Origin: Chloroflexota bacterium
Lineage (GTDB): Bacteria; Chloroflexota; Anaerolineae; Aggregatilineales; UBA3940
Assembly (NCBI GenBank): GCA_010092885.1
Contig: JAADYX010000381.1
Location: 1 to 64,000 of the forward strand
Length of the DNA stretch: 64,000 bases
Direction of reading: 5' to 3'
Positions 59,414 to 64,000 of this stretch are shown one piece after another. Under the pieces are notes generated by a model, which was given only the letters and a program-made list of their open reading frames with translations, had not been told where the DNA came from and did no database searches. How positions within the stretch are numbered: position 1 is the first letter of the stretch; each line of letters opens with the position of its first letter. Made by a program: the position numbers and the translations under genes.

Positions 59414-60838
59414 ATGACTACCGAAAATGAAGAAGCCACCCCTGAACCCATCGAAACGACGCACAGTCTCACACTCGGCAGCCGAACCCTGAACTACACG
59501 GCTACAGTCGGTATGCTTCCCGTTGAGCACGACGAGGCCGAGGCGGAGATCTTCTTCACCGCCTATACGCGAACCGACATCAACGAACTCAATCGGGCCC
59601 GCCCCCTTATCTTCGCGTTTAACGGTGGGCCCGGTTCTTCATCAATCTGGCTGCATCTGGGCGCGTTGGGACCCAAGAGGGTTCGTATGCAAAATGAAGG
59701 ATGGATGCCTGCCCCACCCTACCACCTGGTACCCAACATGAGCACCTGGCTGGAGTTCGCCGATCTGGTGTTCATCGATCCGGTTGGCACCGGGTACAGT
59801 CGTGCTGCCGATCCGGAGAAGAACGAAACCTTCTGGAACCTGGAAGGCGATCTGGCCTCTGTGGGCGAATTCATCCGCCTGTACCTCACCCGTTACGAAC
59901 GCTGGTCCTCGCCTCTGTTCCTGGCTGGTGAAAGCTACGGTACCACTCGGGCGGCGGGTCTGAGCGCACATCTCATTGACCGGGGCATTGGGCTGAACGG
60001 CATCATCCTCATTTCCACGATTCTCAACTTCCAGACGGTGCGCTGGGCCCCGGGCAATGATCTGCCATATGTGCTGTATCTACCAGGTTACACGGCAGCG
60101 GCCTGGTATCATGGTCGCCTACCTGAGGATCTGGATACCCGTCCACTGCGCGATGTATTGACCGAGGTTGAAGCCTGGGCGCAGAGCGAATATCTGGTTG
60201 CGTTAATGCAGGGGGATCGGATTACCTTGGCGGAACGGGAGCTCGTCGTGCAGCAGCTGGCACGTTACACGGGTCTGACTCCGATGTATGTCGACCAATC
60301 GGACCTGCGGATACCACTCAACTTGTTCAGGAAGGAACTGCTGCGTGATGTGGCGTTAGCTGTGGGGCGGCTGGACTCGCGGTTCACGGCCACTGAACCC
60401 ATGCCTGTGACTGACTCGCCGAAGTTTGACCCCTCGCTGATGGCGATCACCCCACCGTACACGTCCATGTTGAATGCCTATATGCGTCAAGAACTGGGCT
60501 ACCAGACAGATCGTAAGTACGAGGTGCTGAGCTTTGATGTCAATCAGGCCTGGGCGTGGGAACGTGGTGTGTATCCGGATACGAGTGAAGCGCTGCGTGA
60601 TGCCATGATGAAGAACCGGTATATGAAGGTGTTTATCGGATCCGGCCTTTATGATCTGGCTACTCCGTACTTCGCTGCGGAATACACACTCGCCCATATG
60701 CGATTGGGCCCTGAGCTGCGTGACAACATCCAAACGGCCGAGTATCCGGCAGGGCACATGTTCTACATTGAAACGGAGTCCTTACGGCAGCTTCGCACAG
60801 ACATCGAGGCATTTGTCGCTTTTGCGGTGGCGCTCTAA
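59414..60838 (+). CDS. S10 family serine carboxypeptidase-like peptidase
   Basis: FNGGPGSSSIWLHLGALGPKRV, DPVGTGYSRA, LAGESYGTTRAAGL, VFIGSGLYDLATPYFAAEY, YPAGHMFY. Confidence 0.93.
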   Translation: MTTENEEATPEPIETTHSLTLGSRTLNYTATVGMLPVEHDEAEAEIFFTAYTRTDINELNRARPLIFAFNGGPGSSSIWLHLGALGPKRVRMQNEGWMPAPPYHLVPNMSTWLEFADLVFIDPVGTGYSRAADPEKNETFWNLEGDLASVGEFIRLYLTRYERWSSPLFLAGESYGTTRAAGLSAHLIDRGIGLNGIILISTILNFQTVRWAPGNDLPYVLYLPGYTAAAWYHGRLPEDLDTRPLRDVLTEVEAWAQSEYLVALMQGDRITLAERELVVQQLARYTGLTPMYVDQSDLRIPLNLFRKELLRDVALAVGRLDSRFTATEPMPVTDSPKFDPSLMAITPPYTSMLNAYMRQELGYQTDRKYEVLSFDVNQAWAWERGVYPDTSEALRDAMMKNRYMKVFIGSGLYDLATPYFAAEYTLAHMRLGPELRDNIQTAEYPAGHMFYIETESLRQLRTDIEAFVAFAVAL

Positions 60839-61545
60839 CGGTCGTTGACTACTTCATAGGTGGCCCGATCAATGAGCCGGTCACCGATGTAGAACTCAAT
60901 CTCATAGACACCTGCGGGCCAGCCTTCTTGCGCCCCAAAAAAGAAGTAAGCAAATCCCTCTTCACCCTGGTCCCATGTGGAACTCTCGTTCAGCACGATT
61001 GACCCGTTTCGGATCAACACTTGGGACCAGGCGATGCCATCCGCCATATTGTCATACTCGAACCAGTAATAGATGCGTGGTATGCCAACCGGAAACGTTT
61101 CACTGGTATTGACGGGTGTCAGCGCTGCGGAGATATCACTGGAAATGGCGGTGATCGTCAGATCGGCCTCTGTCGCTGGCGTTACGGTTAGTTCCGCAGT
61201 GACAGCAGCCGGACTCGCACTGGGCGTTGGCGACGGTTGGGTGGGCGTGATGGTGGGCGGGGCACTGCTCAGCGGTGTTTCTGTGGCAAATACCGCCTGG
61301 GTCGGTTGCAGCGCGTTTGGCGTCGGGCTGGCCGCAAAACGAAGTGTCGGCAGGCTCTCGATCTGTAGGCTGATGATCAACAGGACGGCTGCACCAAAAG
61401 CAACCAGTATGGAGCGCCAGCCGCGCTGGCGTGCGTCCTTACGAATACTGAAGTAAGGGATGCTGCGCATCCGCCGGAATTGGCTGACTGCATAGACAAC
61501 AGCGCCAATGATGATGAAAGCGAGTACAAGCCGGATGGCGAGCAT
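60835..61545 (-). CDS. Membrane protein with TP-rich linker and extracytoplasmic beta domain
   Basis: Two TM segments, TPTQPSPTPSASP linker. Start moved to MLAIRLVL. Confidence 0.7.
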   Translation of the reverse strand: MLAIRLVLAFIIIGAVVYAVSQFRRMRSIPYFSIRKDARQRGWRSILVAFGAAVLLIISLQIESLPTLRFAASPTPNALQPTQAVFATETPLSSAPPTITPTQPSPTPSASPAAVTAELTVTPATEADLTITAISSDISAALTPVNTSETFPVGIPRIYYWFEYDNMADGIAWSQVLIRNGSIVLNESSTWDQGEEGFAYFFFGAQEGWPAGVYEIEFYIGDRLIDRATYEVVNDR

Positions 61546-61671
61546 GTGGACTTCCCTGAGTAACGGTCGGGCCGCAGCAAGTATAACACGAGTTTGTAGA
61601 CCCATTGCGACTTTCGTATACTTGAATGGTACATTGTGAGCAGCAACAGTCGCACTGGGGAACACACACAC

Positions 61672-64000
61672 ATGGCTCAAATCCTGGTAGTCGACGATGA
61701 ACCAGAGAGCGTCGACTTGCTTGCGTCCTGGCTCGCTGCGCGTGACTTCGATGTCCTGACAGCCTACAGCGGTCAGGAAGCGCTCGAACTCGCTGCGACT
61801 CATCAACCTGATCTGATCATCTTGGATGTCATCATGCCGGTCATCGATGGCATCGAAACGTGCCGGCGTCTCAGGCGTGACCCACGCACACACGAACTGC
61901 CTGTGCTGCTCATCACGGCTCATGATCCGGTTGAGGGTCGAGTAGCAGGCCTTTCGGCAGGGGCTAATGATTTCATCACGAAACCGGTCAACCTCCAGGA
62001 TCTCGCCCGCCGTATCGACAGCCTTCTGGCCGGGCCACAGGCCAGTGCGGCACAGGGGCAGCGCCTGTTAGCTGATGTAGTCGAAGCGGCCATCCCTACT
62101 ATGCCATGCAACCTGGCCTGGCTGTTGGAAGTCGACTCAAATGAACAGGTGCTGCGCAGTCGGGCGGCTGCCAGCTCACGCGGGGATTGGGCCACAGAGC
62201 AGTTTCTGCAAAATCTGGAGGAAAACGGTGAAATCCGCTTTTCGCTGGAGCACACCGAGCATCCTCTGATTAACATTGTGCTGAATGGCCATGCAGAGTT
62301 CAATGTAGCACTGTCCGATCTGCGATCGCATGATCATCGCCTCTACCGAGCGCTCACCAACCTCGATCTCTATTATGTGACTCTGCTGCCGCTTCAAGTG
62401 GGTGGCATACCGTTGGGCATTCTGTTGATCGGCACCCGTGAGCCGTGTGACGTGGAAACCACCCGCGGACGCCAGCTGCTCACAGCGCTGACCAGTCAGG
62501 CCACCTCCGTTGTGAACAATGTGCGCCTGACAAGGCTGCTGGCCGAACGCGAATCAGTATCACAGCGTGAGGAGTTGTTCCGTCAAACTCTGCTTGACGT
62601 GATGAGCGATGGTCTGTTGGTCCATGATAAGCAGGGGCGCATCCGCTTTGTGAACAAACGGCTGACCGTGATCACCGGATACAATGAGCAGCAGCTCAAT
62701 ACCATGATGCTGGAGGACCTTTTCCCCACAGGGGAAAAGAACCGGGTGCGCCGCCTGGCCAGCGATGCGGGTGATATCCGGCGTACGGTGGCTTTTGAGT
62801 TCCGACTGCGGCGGGCTGATGGTAGTATCCGTGAGGTTGTGCTGACGCGGTCGGGTTCGGCAGTGTCCCAGGCAAACGGCGGAGAGTATCTGCTGGTAGT
62901 AACCGACACCAGCGAGCGGAAAGCACGTGAGGCGACACTTGTCCGGCAGACGCACCATATCAACGCGCTGAGTCGGGCCACACAGATGGTCAGCTCATCC
63001 TTCTCGCTCGACCAGATCATCCTCACGATTCTAGAAGAAGCACGGCGTGTGATGCGTGCCTCAAATTCGCTCATTCTCCTACGCGATGAAGAGCGTGCAC
63101 GCATCAGTGTGCGCGCCGTGGTTGGGCCCAAACGGCGCATGCTCAACAGCATCTCGCTGAGCTGGGATGAGGCGCAGGGCGTGATCGGGCGTGTCTTCCA
63201 GGAAGGACAGCCCCTGGTGCTCGGCAATGAAGGCGGCATGGTGGAAACCGATGCGCTGGCGGGAACAATGACGCGCTCGGTTGCTGCGGCCCCGCTGATT
63301 ATGCATGAGGAGGTATCCGGGGTGCTGCTGGTTCTTGATGAGGAACCGGACAACTTCGATGATCGTGATCTGGAACTGCTGCAAAGTCTGGCGCATTCGG
63401 CGGCTGTGGCTATTGAGAACGACAGCCTCTACGATGAGGCACAACGCCGTGTCCGTGAGCTCACACTGCTGCTTGAGGCGAGCGAGGCGGCTTCATCGGC
63501 ATTTGCCATTGAAGAGGTCATGGAAAAAGTGACCCACCAGCTTCTCGAGGCTCTAAACGTCAACTACTGTATGATAGCCGGGTGGGAGCACGATGAGGCC
63601 AGGTTGGTGCGGCTGGTTGAGACCGGGCAGCACAGCGAAGCAGCTATTCGACTGCGTCATCATAACGATGAGATTGCCTTGGCCGCTGCACGCAGTACCT
63701 CACCGTATGTGCTCTCGTTGGAGGATACGACCCGTGGATCCGAGGTAGCGGCGCTGTTGACGGATCTTGGCATCCACACGCAGGTGAGCCTGCCCGTCAT
63801 CGTTGACCGGCGGGTTGTTGGCGTAGCCGAACTCTACGATGTTGCCAAGGCCCGCAGTTTCTCCGACGACTCGCTTGAGCGCGCTCGGGAAGCCATACGC
63901 GCATGGCGCGAACGACTGCCTGAACCTGACCGGTGGCACAGCCCGCCTTTTGTTAACGATCTGGCCTCTCGTCTGAGTGATGCCAGTGGCGTCGAGTGGT
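61672..64000 (+). CDS. Receiver-GAF-PAS-GAF multisensor signalling protein, truncated by window edge (probable kinase/phosphatase/cyclase output beyond window)
   Basis: ILVVDDEPESVDLLASWL...IILDVIMPVIDGIETC...ITKPVNLQDLARR; PAS SDGLLVHDKQGRIRFVNKRLTVITGY; GAF repeats; open to 64000. Confidence 0.88.
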   Translation, partial: MAQILVVDDEPESVDLLASWLAARDFDVLTAYSGQEALELAATHQPDLIILDVIMPVIDGIETCRRLRRDPRTHELPVLLITAHDPVEGRVAGLSAGANDFITKPVNLQDLARRIDSLLAGPQASAAQGQRLLADVVEAAIPTMPCNLAWLLEVDSNEQVLRSRAAASSRGDWATEQFLQNLEENGEIRFSLEHTEHPLINIVLNGHAEFNVALSDLRSHDHRLYRALTNLDLYYVTLLPLQVGGIPLGILLIGTREPCDVETTRGRQLLTALTSQATSVVNNVRLTRLLAERESVSQREELFRQTLLDVMSDGLLVHDKQGRIRFVNKRLTVITGYNEQQLNTMMLEDLFPTGEKNRVRRLASDAGDIRRTVAFEFRLRRADGSIREVVLTRSGSAVSQANGGEYLLVVTDTSERKAREATLVRQTHHINALSRATQMVSSSFSLDQIILTILEEARRVMRASNSLILLRDEERARISVRAVVGPKRRMLNSISLSWDEAQGVIGRVFQEGQPLVLGNEGGMVETDALAGTMTRSVAAAPLIMHEEVSGVLLVLDEEPDNFDDRDLELLQSLAHSAAVAIENDSLYDEAQRRVRELTLLLEASEAASSAFAIEEVMEKVTHQLLEALNVNYCMIAGWEHDEARLVRLVETGQHSEAAIRLRHHNDEIALAAARSTSPYVLSLEDTTRGSEVAALLTDLGIHTQVSLPVIVDRRVVGVAELYDVAKARSFSDDSLERAREAIRAWRERLPEPDRWHSPPFVNDLASRLSDASGVEW

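Noticed and set aside
62583-63353. 256-aa Ser/Arg-rich minus-strand ORF
   Set aside because: Antisense shadow of the multisensor gene at 61672-64000.

Overview
The window looks like core-type chromosome from a Chloroflexota-like bacterium. This placement is inferred from gene content and style (FAS1 proteins, TP-rich lipoproteins, a MinCDE/aro/GT mix), not from a database search. There are about 60 confident protein genes, one tRNA-Ala(CGC) and several intrinsic terminators. I saw no CRISPR array, transposase or prophage. Main blocks: ccmF/ccmE (partial); a heterodimeric ABC exporter pair; two FAS1-domain secreted proteins; homocysteine methyltransferase/MTHFR; SH3b-M23 and LysM envelope proteins; a tandem pair of polytopic membrane paralogs around an antisense MazG-like gene; lspA; an SPS/mannosylfructose-phosphate-synthase-like plus HAD phosphatase cluster; surE; HTH-minC-minD-minE; a GldA/F/G-like ABC system; tandem TPR proteins plus an orphan response regulator; an aroH-aroF-aroA-aroE-MT-tyrS operon; a glycan cluster (GT4/GT2/DUF2304/AsnB-like/epimerase/WecA-like); and signalling genes at the right end. 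Two observations stand out. (1) Upstream of aroH there is an unannotated 26-codon leader ORF with three tandem Tyr codons plus Phe and Trp, a near-consensus promoter, a strong terminator and a possible antiterminator pairing. This looks like a classical ribosome-mediated Tyr/aromatic attenuator. (2) The GldG-like ABC auxiliary protein carries what reads as a complete seven-blade WD40 propeller inserted inside its core domain. Further candidates are an OmpR-family regulator with a degenerate receiver, an AsnB homolog lacking the N-terminal Cys nucleophile, and a CXXXY-type CcmE.
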